Shown here: piece after piece, positions 16,358 to 25,348 of the stretch
How the letters are laid out: each line of letters begins with the position of its first letter
How positions within the stretch are numbered: the stretch's first letter is position 1
NCBI GenBank assembly: GCA_002395405.1
Contig: DGWX01000022.1
Location: 4,039-60,690 of the forward strand
Direction: 5' to 3'
DNA from: Christensenella sp. UBA4247
GTDB lineage: Bacteria; Bacillota; Clostridia; Christensenellales; CAG-1252
DNA: 56,652 nt
The notes under the pieces: model-generated
Told to the model about the DNA's origin: nothing
Database searches by the model: none
The model's input: the letters and a program-made list of their open reading frames with translations, nothing else
Program-made: the position numbers and the translations under genes

Positions 16358-17755
16358 ATGAAAACGGATTATTTGATTATCGGAGCCGGTCCCGCCGGCA
16401 TCTTTACCGCCCTTGAACTTTTGCGCCGCGGATCGAAAGAAAAGATCACTTTTATCGAAAAAGGCGCCGCGATCGAGAAACGCGCTTGCCCCAAAGCCAA
16501 AACGGGCAAATGCATGAATTGCAAAAATTGCGCGATCACGACCGGCTTCTCGGGCGCGGGCGCTTTCTCGGACGGCAAACTTTCCCTCTCGGCGGACGTG
16601 GGGGGCGATCTTCCCGAATTGATCGGCTTTGAGACCGTGCAAAATTTGATCGAGTACACGGATAAGATCTATCTCGATTTCGGCGCGGATAAAAAGATAG
16701 AAGGCGTGGAGCATCCGGAAGAGATCAAAGCGATCCGTAAAAAGGCGATCCAAGCGGGATTGAAACTCGTGGATTGCCCGATCCGCCATATGGGAACGGA
16801 AAAGGCTCAGCAGATCTATTACGACATCGAAAAATACCTTTTGGACGCAGGCGTGGAGATGTTCTTTAATACCGAGTGTACCGATCTTATTATCGAGAAC
16901 GAGGTATGTAAAGGCGCGCTCGTTCGTTTTAAGGACGGGATCGAAGAAGTTACCGCGAAGGAAGTTATCGTTTGTACCGGTCGCCGCGGCGCGCTTTGGC
17001 TGGAAGTGATGTGTGCCAAACACGGGATCCTGCACCAACCCGGAACGGTGGATATCGGCGTGCGCGTCGAAGTTCGAAACGAGGTTATGGAAGAGATCAA
17101 CAACGTTTTGTACGAGGCGAAATTGATCGGACACCCCAAGCCGTTTAAAAATAAAGTTCGAACCTTCTGCCAAAACCCCGGCGGCTTCGTCAGCCAAGAG
17201 AATTACGACGAAAATCTCGCCGTTGTAAACGGACATTCTTATAAAGAACTTAAATCCGAGAACACCAATCTCGCGATCCTTTGCTCGCATAACTTTACCC
17301 AACCTTTCAATCAACCGATCGAGTACGCGAAAAAGGTGGGCGAGCTGACGAATATGCTCGGAAACGGCAAAATGCTCGTTCAGCGCTACGGCGATATTTT
17401 GGACGGCAAGCGTACTTGGGCTTCCGAACTCGAACACAGCAACGTTCGCCCGACTTTAAAAGACGCGGTCGCGGGCGATATAACCGCCGCGATGCCCTAT
17501 CGCGCCATGCTTTCCATTATCAACTTTATCAAGAGCGTGGACGTCATCGTTCCGGGATTCGCTTCGGACGAAACGCTCCTTTATTCACCCGAATTGAAGT
17601 TCTATTCCAATAAGATCAAGATGGACGAGGATCTCTCCACTTCGATCCGTCATTTGCATTGCCTCGGCGACAGCACCGGCTGGACGCGCGGTTTGATGAT
17701 GGCGTCGGTCATGGGCGTCTATCTCGCGAGAAAAATAACGGAAAACAAGGAATGA
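16358..17755 (+). CDS. FAD-dependent dehydrogenase-like protein, COG2509 type
   Basis: The 465-residue protein starts with a Rossmann dinucleotide fold (YLIIGAGPAGIFTALELL) and has a Cys-rich segment CPKAKTGKCMNCKNC near residue 45, then TTGFSGAGAFSDGKLSL. It carries the C-terminal FAD-closing signature CLGDSTGWTRGLMMASVMG. This is the widespread but uncharacterised COG2509 family; substrate and partner are unknown. GAGGAAG precedes the ATG. The stop overlaps the glf start (ATGA), so both are translated from one mRNA. Confidence 0.88.
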   Translation: MKTDYLIIGAGPAGIFTALELLRRGSKEKITFIEKGAAIEKRACPKAKTGKCMNCKNCAITTGFSGAGAFSDGKLSLSADVGGDLPELIGFETVQNLIEYTDKIYLDFGADKKIEGVEHPEEIKAIRKKAIQAGLKLVDCPIRHMGTEKAQQIYYDIEKYLLDAGVEMFFNTECTDLIIENEVCKGALVRFKDGIEEVTAKEVIVCTGRRGALWLEVMCAKHGILHQPGTVDIGVRVEVRNEVMEEINNVLYEAKLIGHPKPFKNKVRTFCQNPGGFVSQENYDENLAVVNGHSYKELKSENTNLAILCSHNFTQPFNQPIEYAKKVGELTNMLGNGKMLVQRYGDILDGKRTWASELEHSNVRPTLKDAVAGDITAAMPYRAMLSIINFIKSVDVIVPGFASDETLLYSPELKFYSNKIKMDEDLSTSIRHLHCLGDSTGWTRGLMMASVMGVYLARKITENKE

Positions 17756-18852
17756 GCGAATTCGATTATCTCGTCGTCGGCGCGGGGCTCTTCGGAGCCG
17801 CTTTCGCTTATCAGGCGGCGGACAAAGGAAAGAAAGTCCTCGTGATCGACAGGCGCCCGCATATCGCGGGAAACGCCTACACCGAAACGATCGAAGGGAT
17901 TTCCGTCCATCGATACGGCGCGCATATTTTTCATACTTCTAACGAGGAAGTTTGGTCGTTCGTCAATCGATTCGCATCTTTCAACGGTTTTATCAATTCC
18001 CCTCTCGCAAATTATCGCGGAGAGATCTATCATCTGCCTTTTAATATGAACACGTTCCGCGAAATGTGGGGCGTGACAGACGCGGACGAAGCGAAAGCCA
18101 TCATCGAAAGCCAAAGAGAAGGCGCACCGGAGAATCCGACGAACCTCGAAGAGCAGGCGATCCGCCTGGTCGGGCGCGACGTGTATGAAAAACTCGTAAA
18201 GGGCTATACGGAAAAGCAGTGGGGCAGGGAATGCAGAGCGCTTCCGCCTTCCATTATTACGCGACTTCCTCTCCGCTTTACCTTCGATAATAATTATTTT
18301 AACGACCGCTATCAAGGCGTTCCGATAGGCGGCTATACCCGAATGGTGGAAAAAATGCTTGCCGGCGTCCCCGTAAAACTCGGCGTGGATTATTTTGATT
18401 TTATCAAGCAAAATCCGAATATCGCAAAGAAAACGCTTTACACCGGCGCGATCGACGAGTTCTTTTCTTTTTGTTTCGGACATCTTTCTTATCGCAGCCT
18501 AACGTTCGAAACCGAAGTCCTCGATCAAAAGGAGTTTCAGCCCGTTGCCGTCGTTAATTATACGGCGGCGGAAGTTCCATATACCCGTGTGATCGAGCAT
18601 AAGCATTTCGAATTCGGAAAACAGGAAAAAACCGTTATCAGCCGCGAATATCCGTCAGAATGGAGCGCGGGCAAAGAGCCTTATTATCCGATCAACGATG
18701 AAAAGAATCAAGCGCTGTATCGAAAATACCTCGAAAAAGCCGCGGAATTTCCCTCCGTTCTCTTCGGCGGCAGGCTCGCCGAATATAAGTATTACGATAT
18801 GGACGACGTGATCGCTTCCGCGCTTCGCCTTTCCGAACGAGAATTCAATTAA
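17752..18852 (+). CDS. glf: UDP-galactopyranose mutase
   Basis: This flavoenzyme converts UDP-galactopyranose to UDP-galactofuranose for cell-surface glycans. The N terminus has the FAD site (YLVVGAGLFGAAFAYQAADKGKKVLVI) and GNAYTETIEGISVHRYGAHIFHT. Further family marks are YTEKQWGRECRALP, IPIGGYTRM-type sequence (VPIGGYTRMVEKML) and the C-terminal FGGRLAEYKYYDMDDVIASAL. The length (366) is usual. It overlaps the preceding flavoprotein by four bases. No galactofuranosyl transferase is present nearby, so the glycan it serves is unknown. Confidence 0.95.
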   Translation: MSEFDYLVVGAGLFGAAFAYQAADKGKKVLVIDRRPHIAGNAYTETIEGISVHRYGAHIFHTSNEEVWSFVNRFASFNGFINSPLANYRGEIYHLPFNMNTFREMWGVTDADEAKAIIESQREGAPENPTNLEEQAIRLVGRDVYEKLVKGYTEKQWGRECRALPPSIITRLPLRFTFDNNYFNDRYQGVPIGGYTRMVEKMLAGVPVKLGVDYFDFIKQNPNIAKKTLYTGAIDEFFSFCFGHLSYRSLTFETEVLDQKEFQPVAVVNYTAAEVPYTRVIEHKHFEFGKQEKTVISREYPSEWSAGKEPYYPINDEKNQALYRKYLEKAAEFPSVLFGGRLAEYKYYDMDDVIASALRLSEREFN

Positions 18853-18858
18853 AACTTT

Positions 18859-18889
18859 GCCGCGCGCTTTCCGCCGCGGCTCTTTTTTT
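18859..18889 (+). terminator. terminator after glf
   Basis: GCCGCG and CGCGGC form a stem, followed after one base by a T-rich run. Confidence 0.8.
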
Positions 18890-19078
18890 CTCTTTTACTC
18901 TCATATGCATATATGCGCATAGGAACCTACGTTTATGGGATACGTATTTGCCCGAATATAAGTTACGCGTCTTATATGAGGGAATCTCGTTTTGAGAATA
19001 GAGCAAACGTTTTGCATTTAGCGTTGCGTAAAAATAAAAAGCATTCGCTCTCGTAAGTGCGCTCGATAGTCGCGCACC
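18890..19078. other. AT-rich intergenic stretch with TATGC palindromes
   Basis: No gene is visible here. The first part contains the near-palindrome TATGCATATATGCGCATA (18905-18922), which could be an operator or chance in AT-rich DNA. Confidence 0.3.
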
Positions 19079-19107
19079 TTGTTTTTTTCGGTCGAATATG
19101 ATACAAT
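19079..19107 (+). promoter_or_regulatory. promoter of the 19114 membrane-protein gene, predicting a leaderless mRNA
   Basis: TTGTTT (19079-19084) and TACAAT (19102-19107) are 17 bp apart. The ATG begins six bases after the -10 box, with no ribosome binding site. Confidence 0.65.
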
Positions 19108-19113
19108 CAATTT

Positions 19114-19704
19114 ATGAAAGCGAATAAAGCCACATTGATCGCGCAGGCGATCGGAATGTATCTTATGCACATTCCGCTTTATATTTTCTTCATCGTAGAA
19201 CTTTTTCCCGGGGAACATCAGTCCATTGCGAAAGGGCTTTTGCTTGCTTTGCTGATCTTAACGGTGCCGGTGGTTCTTATTTGCGCCGCCAACATCGTTT
19301 TCGCGGTAATTTCGATTTTCAAAGGTGAAACCGATCCGAGCAAAACGGTTTTGAAGGTCAAACTCGCGCTGATCCCTTGGTATGTGATAAACTTCGTCAT
19401 GTGCTTCGTCATTGTCGCGGTGCTTTCCAATCCTTTTATGATGCTCGGCATTCCCGCTGTGATCGGGCTCTCGCTATGTATGACTTATTTCTTTATGCTC
19501 GGGACTTCTCTCGCCGACGTGGCGAATTATCTTCGAAAGGTTTACGTTGAAAAGTCCGAGAAGCCGAGCAAGTCACGAATTGTTACCGTGATTTGCCTCT
19601 TAATTTTCTGCTTGGACATAGTCGGCGGAGTCGCCTTTTATCGTCAAAACGAGAGGGCAAAGTTCGCCTCGAATAGCGACCCCGCGATCTCGGAAGAGGA
19701 ATAA
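19114..19704 (+). CDS. hypothetical membrane protein
   Basis: The 196-residue protein has about five hydrophobic helices, including IAQAIGMYLMHIPLYIFFIVE, LLLALLILTVPVVLICAAN, the segment around WYVINFVMCFVIVAVL and IVTVICLLIFCLDIVGGVA. It ends in an acidic tail (SDPAISEEE). I do not recognise the family, and no conserved polar motif suggests a transporter. It stands alone between the glf terminator and tRNA-Leu. The start is supported by the promoter position rather than by a ribosome binding site. Confidence 0.75.
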   Translation: MKANKATLIAQAIGMYLMHIPLYIFFIVELFPGEHQSIAKGLLLALLILTVPVVLICAANIVFAVISIFKGETDPSKTVLKVKLALIPWYVINFVMCFVIVAVLSNPFMMLGIPAVIGLSLCMTYFFMLGTSLADVANYLRKVYVEKSEKPSKSRIVTVICLLIFCLDIVGGVAFYRQNERAKFASNSDPAISEEE

Positions 19705-19793
19705 TTTTATTTGATAGAATCGTTATTTGTCGGCGCCTTGCGTAACAAGCGGAGTTTTTCAGCCGCCGATCCCCACCCGTTCAAGCCCCACGT

Positions 19794-19823
19794 AAAAAAA
19801 AAAGCATTCGCTTTTGCGAATGC
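19794..19823 (-). terminator. terminator of tRNA-Leu
   Basis: GCATTCGC and GCGAATGC form a perfect eight-base stem with a four-base loop, followed on the reverse strand by ten T residues. Confidence 0.9.
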
Positions 19824-19826
19824 TCT

Positions 19827-19912
19827 TGGTGCCGAAGGTGGGACTTGAACCCACACGTTGTCGCCAACAATGGATTTTGAGTCCATCGCGTCTGCCATTC
19901 CACCACTTCGGC
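19827..19912 (-). tRNA. tRNA-Leu (anticodon CAA)
   Basis: The reverse strand folds as a class II tRNA: acceptor GCCGAAG/CTTCGGC, an anticodon stem ATGGA/TCCAT with loop CTCAAAA giving anticodon CAA, a long variable arm, and the T arm GTGGGTTCAAGTCCCAC. The 3' CCA is encoded. It reads UUG codons. Confidence 0.95.
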
Positions 19913-19922
19913 TTGCCTAATT

Positions 19923-19952
19923 ACTATAACATAGCGAATCGGAGAATTGCAA
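19923..19952 (-). promoter_or_regulatory. promoter of tRNA-Leu
   Basis: On the reverse strand TTGCAA (19947-19952) and TATAGT (19923-19928) are 18 bp apart, placing the start a few bases before the mature tRNA 5' end. Confidence 0.6.
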
Positions 19953-19959
19953 GCGTTTT

Positions 19960-20258
19960 TTAGGAAAAGGCGGAACGATTCCCGCGCTTTTCGCATAGGA
20001 TACAGTAGCACGAAAGAAAAAATCGCAGCGCGCCCCTTGTAATACGATCGACGGTAGGTCGAAGGTGGGGCGAAAACGAAATAAAATACATCTTGAAAAA
20101 TGCCGGCGCCCGGCTTTGATCCTTTCATCGCACCGCTCGAAAGGGCGGTGCGTCTTTTGTCGTTCTTAAAGAGGAAGCGCTCGAAAAGGTTCGGAAGGGA
20201 AAGTCGTAACGGATCGGAATATCGGCGGTTTTTCGGGATAATAAATTTCGATTCTCTC
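19960..20258. other. intergenic stretch with GC-rich hairpins
   Basis: No convincing protein gene is present. I see a CGCCCC/GGGGCG pairing enclosing CGAC/GTCG (about 20030-20080), a GCCGG/CCGGC hairpin (20103-20115) and a strong CGCACCGC/GCGGTGCG hairpin followed by TCTTTTG (20129-20160). These could belong to a small RNA ending at 20160, but I find no good promoter and match no known family. Confidence 0.3.
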
Positions 20259-20287
20259 TTGAAAATACATATATAAAGTGTTAAAAT
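20259..20287 (+). promoter_or_regulatory. promoter of the ppa operon
   Basis: TTGAAA (20259-20264) and TAAAAT (20282-20287) are 17 bp apart. The leader contains TTGGAGG before the ATG at 20318. Confidence 0.65.
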
Positions 20288-20317
20288 ATTACATTATACG
20301 TTTTGGAGGTTTTTCCG

Positions 20318-20848
20318 ATGAATTTATGGCGCGATATAAACCCCTCTCGCATCAGTCCGCAAGATTTTATTGCGGTTATCGAGATCAGCAAAGGCAGTAA
20401 AAACAAGTACGAACTGGACAAAGAATCCGGCGCGCTGATCCTCGATCGCGTTTTATATACGTCGACGCATTATCCCGCGAATTACGGGTTTATTCCGTTA
20501 ACGTATGCGGACGATAAAGACCCTTTGGACGTTTTGGTTCTTTGCAGCGAGCAGATCGCCCCTCTCGCCCTCGTGGAATGTTACCCGATCGGCGTTATGG
20601 CGATGATAGACGGCGGCGCGTTCGACTATAAGATCATCGCCGTTCCCTTCAAAGATCCCACTTATAATACCTATCGCGAAGTCGGCGAGCTTCCGCCTCA
20701 TATCGTGCAGGAGATCGCGCACTTTTTCAACGTGTATAAACAGCTCGAACATAAAGAAACGACCGTTATGGAGATCCTCGGTCGCGATCGCGCGCTTACG
20801 ATCATTCGCGAAGCGCTTGACCTTTACAGGGAGAAATTCGTGCATTGA
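20318..20848 (+). CDS. ppa: inorganic pyrophosphatase, family I
   Basis: The enzyme hydrolyses pyrophosphate to phosphate and drives biosynthetic reactions forward. Motifs are YPANYGFIP, DDKDPLDVLVL (metal-binding aspartates) and the MIDGGAFDYKIIAVP segment, which keeps both conserved aspartates. The 176-residue length is normal. I chose the ATG at 20318 because TTGGAGG is at the right distance; the upstream in-frame start lacks such a site. It is the first gene of a run of seven overlapping or abutting genes. Confidence 0.93.
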   Translation: MNLWRDINPSRISPQDFIAVIEISKGSKNKYELDKESGALILDRVLYTSTHYPANYGFIPLTYADDKDPLDVLVLCSEQIAPLALVECYPIGVMAMIDGGAFDYKIIAVPFKDPTYNTYREVGELPPHIVQEIAHFFNVYKQLEHKETTVMEILGRDRALTIIREALDLYREKFVH

Positions 20849-22296
20849 GTATGACTTCGTTTGACGTGATCGTGATCGGCGGCGGCGTTGTCGGAACCGC
20901 CGTTTTGAAAAGCCTCGCGAGTTACGAGGCGAAAACGCTTCTTCTCGAAAAAGCTTCCGATCTTTCGATGGGCAGCAGCCGCGCGAACAGCGGCATCGTA
21001 CACGCGGGTTATGACGCCGAACCCGGAACGAAGAAAGCGTATTTTAACGTACTCGGCGCCAAGATGCTTCCCGCGCTCGCGGAAGAACTTCACGTTCCCT
21101 ATCGAAAAACCGGATCGCTCGTTGCGGCGAAAGGGGGGGGAGAAGCGGGACTCGAAGTTTTGCTCGATCGCGCGAAAAAGAACGGCGTTCGCGCCGAGAT
21201 CCTTTCCCGCGAAAAGATCCTCGAACTCGAACCGAAAATTTCGCCCGAAATCCAAAGCGCCCTTTATGCGCCCGACGCGGGCGTCGTGTCACCTTATAAG
21301 CTGACCATTGCGCAGGGCGATTTCGCCGTATTGAACGGCGCTACGGTAAAACTGAACGAAAAAGTAGAGGGGATCGAGCGGGCGGAAACCGGCTTTATCG
21401 TAAAAACAAGCAAAGGCGAATATGCGGCGAAAGCCGTTGTCAACGCGGCGGGTGCGGGCGCGAAAAGAATAAACGAAGCGATCGGAGAAATGTCGGTCGA
21501 GCAAGTTTACGCCGCAGGTGACTATTATATTTTGGACAGTAAGCAGAGCGGCGTCGTAAACACCGTCGTTTTCCCCTTGCCCGACGAGAAGGGAAAAGGG
21601 ATCCTCGTTGCGCCCACGGCGGACGGGAACGTGATCCTCGGACCGACTTCGCGCCGCGTTTCGGAAGCGCAAGCGGAAAGAAACGCCGTCACGAGAGAAG
21701 GGCTTGCCCTTGTAAGAGAAGGGGTAAACCGCCTCATATCCGGCGTCAGGATCGGAGACGCGATCCGCGTTTACGCGGGAACGAGGACTTCGGTCGGAAG
21801 CGATTTTATCATCGAAGAATCCAAGTCTTTCCCCGGATATTTTATGCTCCTCGGGATCTGCTCTCCCGGGCTGACTTCCTCTCCCGCGATCGGAGAGTAC
21901 GTTGCCGAATGGGCGGCGAAAAAATTCGCGTTTAAGAAAAAAGAAAAAACGGTGCCTTTGCCGAAAAAATTCAAGCTTTCCGCTTGTTCGATCGAAGAAG
22001 CGAGAGAAAAGGCAAAGGAAGATCCCGCGTTCGGCAGGATCGTGTGTCGCTGTGAGAAAGTAACGGAAGGGGAGATCCTTTCCGCGATCCATTCGCCGGT
22101 CCCCGCTTGTACGGTGGACGCGGTCAAGCGCCGCGTTCGAGCGGGAATGGGGCGATGCCAAGGGGGATTTTGTATGCCGCGCGTTATGGAGATCCTGTCG
22201 CGCGAATTGCACTTGCCGCTTACCGCGATCCGAAAAGGAGACGAGGGAAGCGAGATCGCGCCTTACGAGGTAAAAGACGGATATGAAGAACTTTGA
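20845..22296 (+). CDS. GlpA-like FAD-dependent oxidoreductase with C-terminal [2Fe-2S] BFD domain
   Basis: The protein resembles the catalytic subunit of anaerobic glycerol-3-phosphate dehydrogenase and related 2-hydroxyacid oxidases. Residues 1-370 form a DAO-type FAD domain (VIVIGGGVVGTAVLK, then SGIVHAGYDAEPG, and late GICSPGLTSSPAIGE). The C terminus carries a BFD-like iron-sulphur domain with RIVCRCEKVTEGE and GMGRCQGGFC. It is followed by a second flavoprotein and DUF1667, a combination common in Firmicutes. The start may be TTG at 20845, overlapping the ppa stop, or ATG at 20851. The substrate is not proven. Confidence 0.88.
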   Translation: MSMTSFDVIVIGGGVVGTAVLKSLASYEAKTLLLEKASDLSMGSSRANSGIVHAGYDAEPGTKKAYFNVLGAKMLPALAEELHVPYRKTGSLVAAKGGGEAGLEVLLDRAKKNGVRAEILSREKILELEPKISPEIQSALYAPDAGVVSPYKLTIAQGDFAVLNGATVKLNEKVEGIERAETGFIVKTSKGEYAAKAVVNAAGAGAKRINEAIGEMSVEQVYAAGDYYILDSKQSGVVNTVVFPLPDEKGKGILVAPTADGNVILGPTSRRVSEAQAERNAVTREGLALVREGVNRLISGVRIGDAIRVYAGTRTSVGSDFIIEESKSFPGYFMLLGICSPGLTSSPAIGEYVAEWAAKKFAFKKKEKTVPLPKKFKLSACSIEEAREKAKEDPAFGRIVCRCEKVTEGEILSAIHSPVPACTVDAVKRRVRAGMGRCQGGFCMPRVMEILSRELHLPLTAIRKGDEGSEIAPYEVKDGYEEL

Positions 22297-23518
22297 CGTT
22301 GTCGTAATCGGAGGCGGACCGGCGGGACTCGCCGCCGCGCTTTCCGCAAGAAAAAAGGGAGCGTCGGTCGCCGTTCTCGAAAGAGACGATAAACTCGGCG
22401 GCATCCTCAATCAATGCATACATAGTGGTTTCGGGCTGCATTATTTCGGCGAAGAACTGACGGGACCCGAGTACGCGAAACGGTTTCGAGACGCGGTATT
22501 GCAAGACTCAGGCATTTCCGTGTTTTTGGAAACGATGGTTTTGTCTCTTTCGAAAGATAAGATCATTTGCGCTCTCTCGCCTGCGGAAGGGCTTCTCGAA
22601 ATACAAGCGAAAGCGGTCGTTCTTGCGATGGGTTGCCGCGAAAGAAGCGCCGGCGCGATCGCGCTTGCGGGCGAAAGACCCGCCGGCATTTATACGGCGG
22701 GCGCGGCGCAGCGTTTGTGCAATATCGACGGTTGTCTCGTGGGCAAAGAAGTCGTAATCCTCGGCAGCGGCGATATCGGGCTGATCATGGCGCGCCGAAT
22801 GACGAGCGAAGGCGCGAAGGTCAAGCTCGTTATGGAGATCATGCCGTTCTCGTCGGGACTGAAACGCAATATCGTGCAGTGTTTGAACGATTTTGATATC
22901 CCGCTTCGTTATTCCACGACGGTTACCCGGGCCGAAGGGAAGGATCGCCTGACGGGCGTGTATATCGCGCCGGTGGACGAAAAGCTCGCGCCCATTCTCG
23001 AAAAAGAAGAATTTATCCCTTGTGACACGCTTCTTTTGTCCGTCGGACTGATCCCCGAAAACGATCTCGTAAGCGATATGATCGAGCTCAGTCCGATTAC
23101 AAAGGGCGCCGTGGTGGACGAAAGACGCGAGACTTCTCTCGAAGGCGTTTTTTCGGCGGGCAACGTTCTGCACGTTCACGATCTCGTGGATAACGTCAGC
23201 GAAGAGGCGGCGATCGCGGGAGAGAGCGCGGCGCTTTACGCGCTCGGAAAGCTGCCCCGCGGGGAAAAATATGCCGTTACGCCCTCTCGCGGTGTTCGCT
23301 ATGCGCTTCCGCAGCGGATCCAAGCGGGAGAGGGAAAGGTTCGCGTCTATTTCCGAGTGGATCAAGTTTACAGAGGGAAAACCGTGGCGGTCGCCTCGGG
23401 CGGCGAAATCGTTAAACGGAAGAAAACGGCGGTTATGGCGCCTGGAGAAATGCAATATATCGAAATTGATAAAACCGCGCTGACGGGCGACGTTTCGATT
23501 TATTTGGAGGAAGTATGA
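22283..23518 (+). CDS. NAD(P)/FAD-dependent oxidoreductase, partner of the GlpA-like protein
   Basis: The 411-residue protein is a pyridine nucleotide-disulphide-type reductase: an FAD site at the N terminus (VVIGGGPAGLAAALSARKKGASVAVLE), an NAD(P) site in the middle (EVVILGSGDIGLIMARRM), and GVFSAGNVLHVHDLVDNVSEEA near the end. The N-terminal CIHSGFGLHYFGEELTG segment is typical of the GlpB-like partner flavoproteins that accompany DUF1667. It probably passes electrons between NAD(P)H and the preceding subunit. It overlaps that gene by 14 bp and ends in an ATGA overlap with DUF1667. Confidence 0.87.
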   Translation: MKNFDVVVIGGGPAGLAAALSARKKGASVAVLERDDKLGGILNQCIHSGFGLHYFGEELTGPEYAKRFRDAVLQDSGISVFLETMVLSLSKDKIICALSPAEGLLEIQAKAVVLAMGCRERSAGAIALAGERPAGIYTAGAAQRLCNIDGCLVGKEVVILGSGDIGLIMARRMTSEGAKVKLVMEIMPFSSGLKRNIVQCLNDFDIPLRYSTTVTRAEGKDRLTGVYIAPVDEKLAPILEKEEFIPCDTLLLSVGLIPENDLVSDMIELSPITKGAVVDERRETSLEGVFSAGNVLHVHDLVDNVSEEAAIAGESAALYALGKLPRGEKYAVTPSRGVRYALPQRIQAGEGKVRVYFRVDQVYRGKTVAVASGGEIVKRKKTAVMAPGEMQYIEIDKTALTGDVSIYLEEV

Positions 23519-23862
23519 ACACCGTTTGCATTATGTGTCCGATCGGATGCGCTCTGTCCGTTACGGAAGAGAGCGGCAAGATCGTGGTTACGGGGAACAG
23601 CTGTTTGCGCGGACAAAAATACGGGGAAAGCGAGTTCGTTTGCCCAAAGCGCGTCGTAACGACTCTTATCAAAGGCGAAAAGGGCGGCGTGGTCAGCGTT
23701 AAGACCGCGGAACCCGTTGAAAAGAAACTCGTAAAAGAAGTTTTGAAAGAGGCGGCGGCGTTTCGTCTCTCCTCATCCGTTCGAGCGGGCGAGATCGTTT
23801 TGGAGAACGTTGCCGGGAGCGGCGTAGCCCTCGTGGCAACGGCGGATTACGACGCAAAATGA
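23515..23862 (+). CDS. DUF1667 cysteine-motif protein
   Basis: The 115-residue protein begins with CIMCPIGC, followed by CLRGQKYGESEFVCPKR, four cysteines likely to bind a metal or iron-sulphur centre, as in DUF1667. In Firmicutes this small protein regularly follows the two flavoproteins found here, so it is probably the third subunit of the same complex. GGAGGAAG precedes the ATG. The stop overlaps the holA start. Confidence 0.9.
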   Translation: MNTVCIMCPIGCALSVTEESGKIVVTGNSCLRGQKYGESEFVCPKRVVTTLIKGEKGGVVSVKTAEPVEKKLVKEVLKEAAAFRLSSSVRAGEIVLENVAGSGVALVATADYDAK

Positions 23863-24797
23863 TGCTGTATTACGAGTTTAAGGCGGCGCTTTCCCGCGGC
23901 GAATACGCGCCGATCTATAAGATCGGGGGCGAAGATAAATATTGGTCGGAGCTTGCTTATAAAGATCTCTTGGCTCTTTCTTCCGAATTGGATACCGAGA
24001 TCCTTTCGGACGATCAACCGGTGGACGACGCGATCTTCGGCGTGGGTTCTTTCCCGATGATGTCGGAAAGAAAAATCGCCGTCGTTCGCGACCGCAAACT
24101 GAAAGAAGCGGACGTAAAAATCCTTTCGTCCTACTTGAAAAATCCCTCGCCGACGGGTATTTTGATTTTATATAACTGCGAAGGTTCCCTTCCCGGGGCG
24201 AAGGAATTCGATTTCGGGATCGTTCAAGAGGGAGAGCTTGTTCCTTATCTGACGCGACTCGCGGGAGAAATGGGCGGCAGCATAACGGAATCCGCCGCGC
24301 ATAAGCTCGCGCGATACGCCGAACTTTCGATGACGCGGATCAAAAACGAACTCATTAAGCTCGTACCCGTGGGGGAGATCACGGACGATCTCGTGGAATC
24401 GTACGTCGAGCCTTCGTATTCCTATCGCGTTTTCGATTTTACGGACGCGATCGCGAAGGGAAGTTATAAGGGCGCTTACGACGTGCTGTCGTCGCTCGCT
24501 CGGAACGCTTACGAGTATTCTCCTTTCTTTACCCGATTGACCGATTACGTCCGTCTGATGCTGCATACGAAACTCGCAAAGGGGGAATCGGACGCCGATC
24601 TCGCGAAGAAAATGGGCGTTTCGCCCTATCCTCTGCAAAAGGCGAAAAAAGCGGCTTCGGCTTATACTTCGCGCCGCCTTTTGTCCATACTTATGAAGCT
24701 GTACGAGCTGGAAGAGGATTTCAAAACGGGGAATATCGGCGTGGAGAACGCAATGGATCTTGCGATCGCTTATGCGATCGAAGAGAGGAATGGATAA
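23859..24797 (+). CDS. holA: DNA polymerase III delta subunit
   Basis: The 312-residue protein is the clamp-loader subunit that opens the beta sliding clamp. It has the family layout: an N-terminal domain with YKIGGEDKYWSELAYKDLL, then FGVGSFPMMSERKIAVVRD, and the C-terminal collar domain (SPFFTRLTDYVRLMLHTKLA, KMGVSPYPLQKAKKAA, LYELEEDFKTGN). Two adjacent ATG codons (23859, 23862) are possible starts. It lies in a run of redox and membrane genes, so clustering here looks like transcriptional convenience. Confidence 0.92.
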   Translation: MMLYYEFKAALSRGEYAPIYKIGGEDKYWSELAYKDLLALSSELDTEILSDDQPVDDAIFGVGSFPMMSERKIAVVRDRKLKEADVKILSSYLKNPSPTGILILYNCEGSLPGAKEFDFGIVQEGELVPYLTRLAGEMGGSITESAAHKLARYAELSMTRIKNELIKLVPVGEITDDLVESYVEPSYSYRVFDFTDAIAKGSYKGAYDVLSSLARNAYEYSPFFTRLTDYVRLMLHTKLAKGESDADLAKKMGVSPYPLQKAKKAASAYTSRRLLSILMKLYELEEDFKTGNIGVENAMDLAIAYAIEERNG

Positions 24798-25348
24798 TGG
24801 AAACTTTGAAAAGAATCAAACCGTTTGTTCTGTTTTGTCTGACGGGGATCGCCTTTTATTTTTCGAGGATCGCAACGACCTTTCAACTCATCGGCTCGGC
24901 TTCCGTCTTGACGGGCAGTTCTTATGTCTCTTTGATGGTGGCGGTCGCGATCACGACGGTTATTTTGTCCGCCTTGATCGCGAAACTCGTCGTGCGCGTC
25001 GCATTTCGCATTGCGGGCGCGGTATTTACAAAAGAGAGCGGGCGGCTTTTTCCGTTCCCGATTCATTACGGAGAATTTACTTCGATCTGTTTGCTCTTCG
25101 CGATCCCGTGTTTATTGCTTTGCGGCGCAACGGAGATCCCCGTTTTGTTCTTCCCGACCTTTATGCGTGTGGCAAGCGCGATCCGAAGCGTCGTAATATG
25201 GGTATTTCTCGCCCTCGGCGCGCTGTATTTTATGCGCCGCTACGCTCACGATTACGATAAAAAGTCCCTTGCGGTGTCCTTATCCGTCGTTCCTTTGTTT
25301 ATCGTCGGGATCACTCTTGCTTTGACGATCGTGGAGATTGCGTTATGA
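24797..25348 (+). CDS. hypothetical membrane protein
   Basis: The 183-residue protein has about five hydrophobic helices (for example FVLFCLTGIAFYFSRIA, VSLMVAVAITTVILSALIA, SVVIWVFLALGALYFM and a C-terminal helix to VEIAL). I do not recognise the family. The start codon overlaps the holA stop (TAATG) and its stop overlaps the next gene by four bases. It may work with the membrane-anchored protein that follows. Confidence 0.72.
   Translation: METLKRIKPFVLFCLTGIAFYFSRIATTFQLIGSASVLTGSSYVSLMVAVAITTVILSALIAKLVVRVAFRIAGAVFTKESGRLFPFPIHYGEFTSICLLFAIPCLLLCGATEIPVLFFPTFMRVASAIRSVVIWVFLALGALYFMRRYAHDYDKKSLAVSLSVVPLFIVGITLALTIVEIAL

Noticed and set aside
19760..19793. GTTCAAGCCCCAC string resembling a tRNA T arm
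   Set aside because: The flanking bases cannot form the T stem and no anticodon arm is present, so no tRNA remnant can be claimed.
19707..19898. Short reverse-strand frame over the tRNA-Leu
   Set aside because: It reads through the tRNA and its terminator, so it is not a protein gene.
22283..23518. Thioredoxin reductase assignment
   Set aside because: There is no CxxC redox pair next to the NAD(P) domain; context with the GlpA-like gene and DUF1667 fits a partner flavoprotein better.
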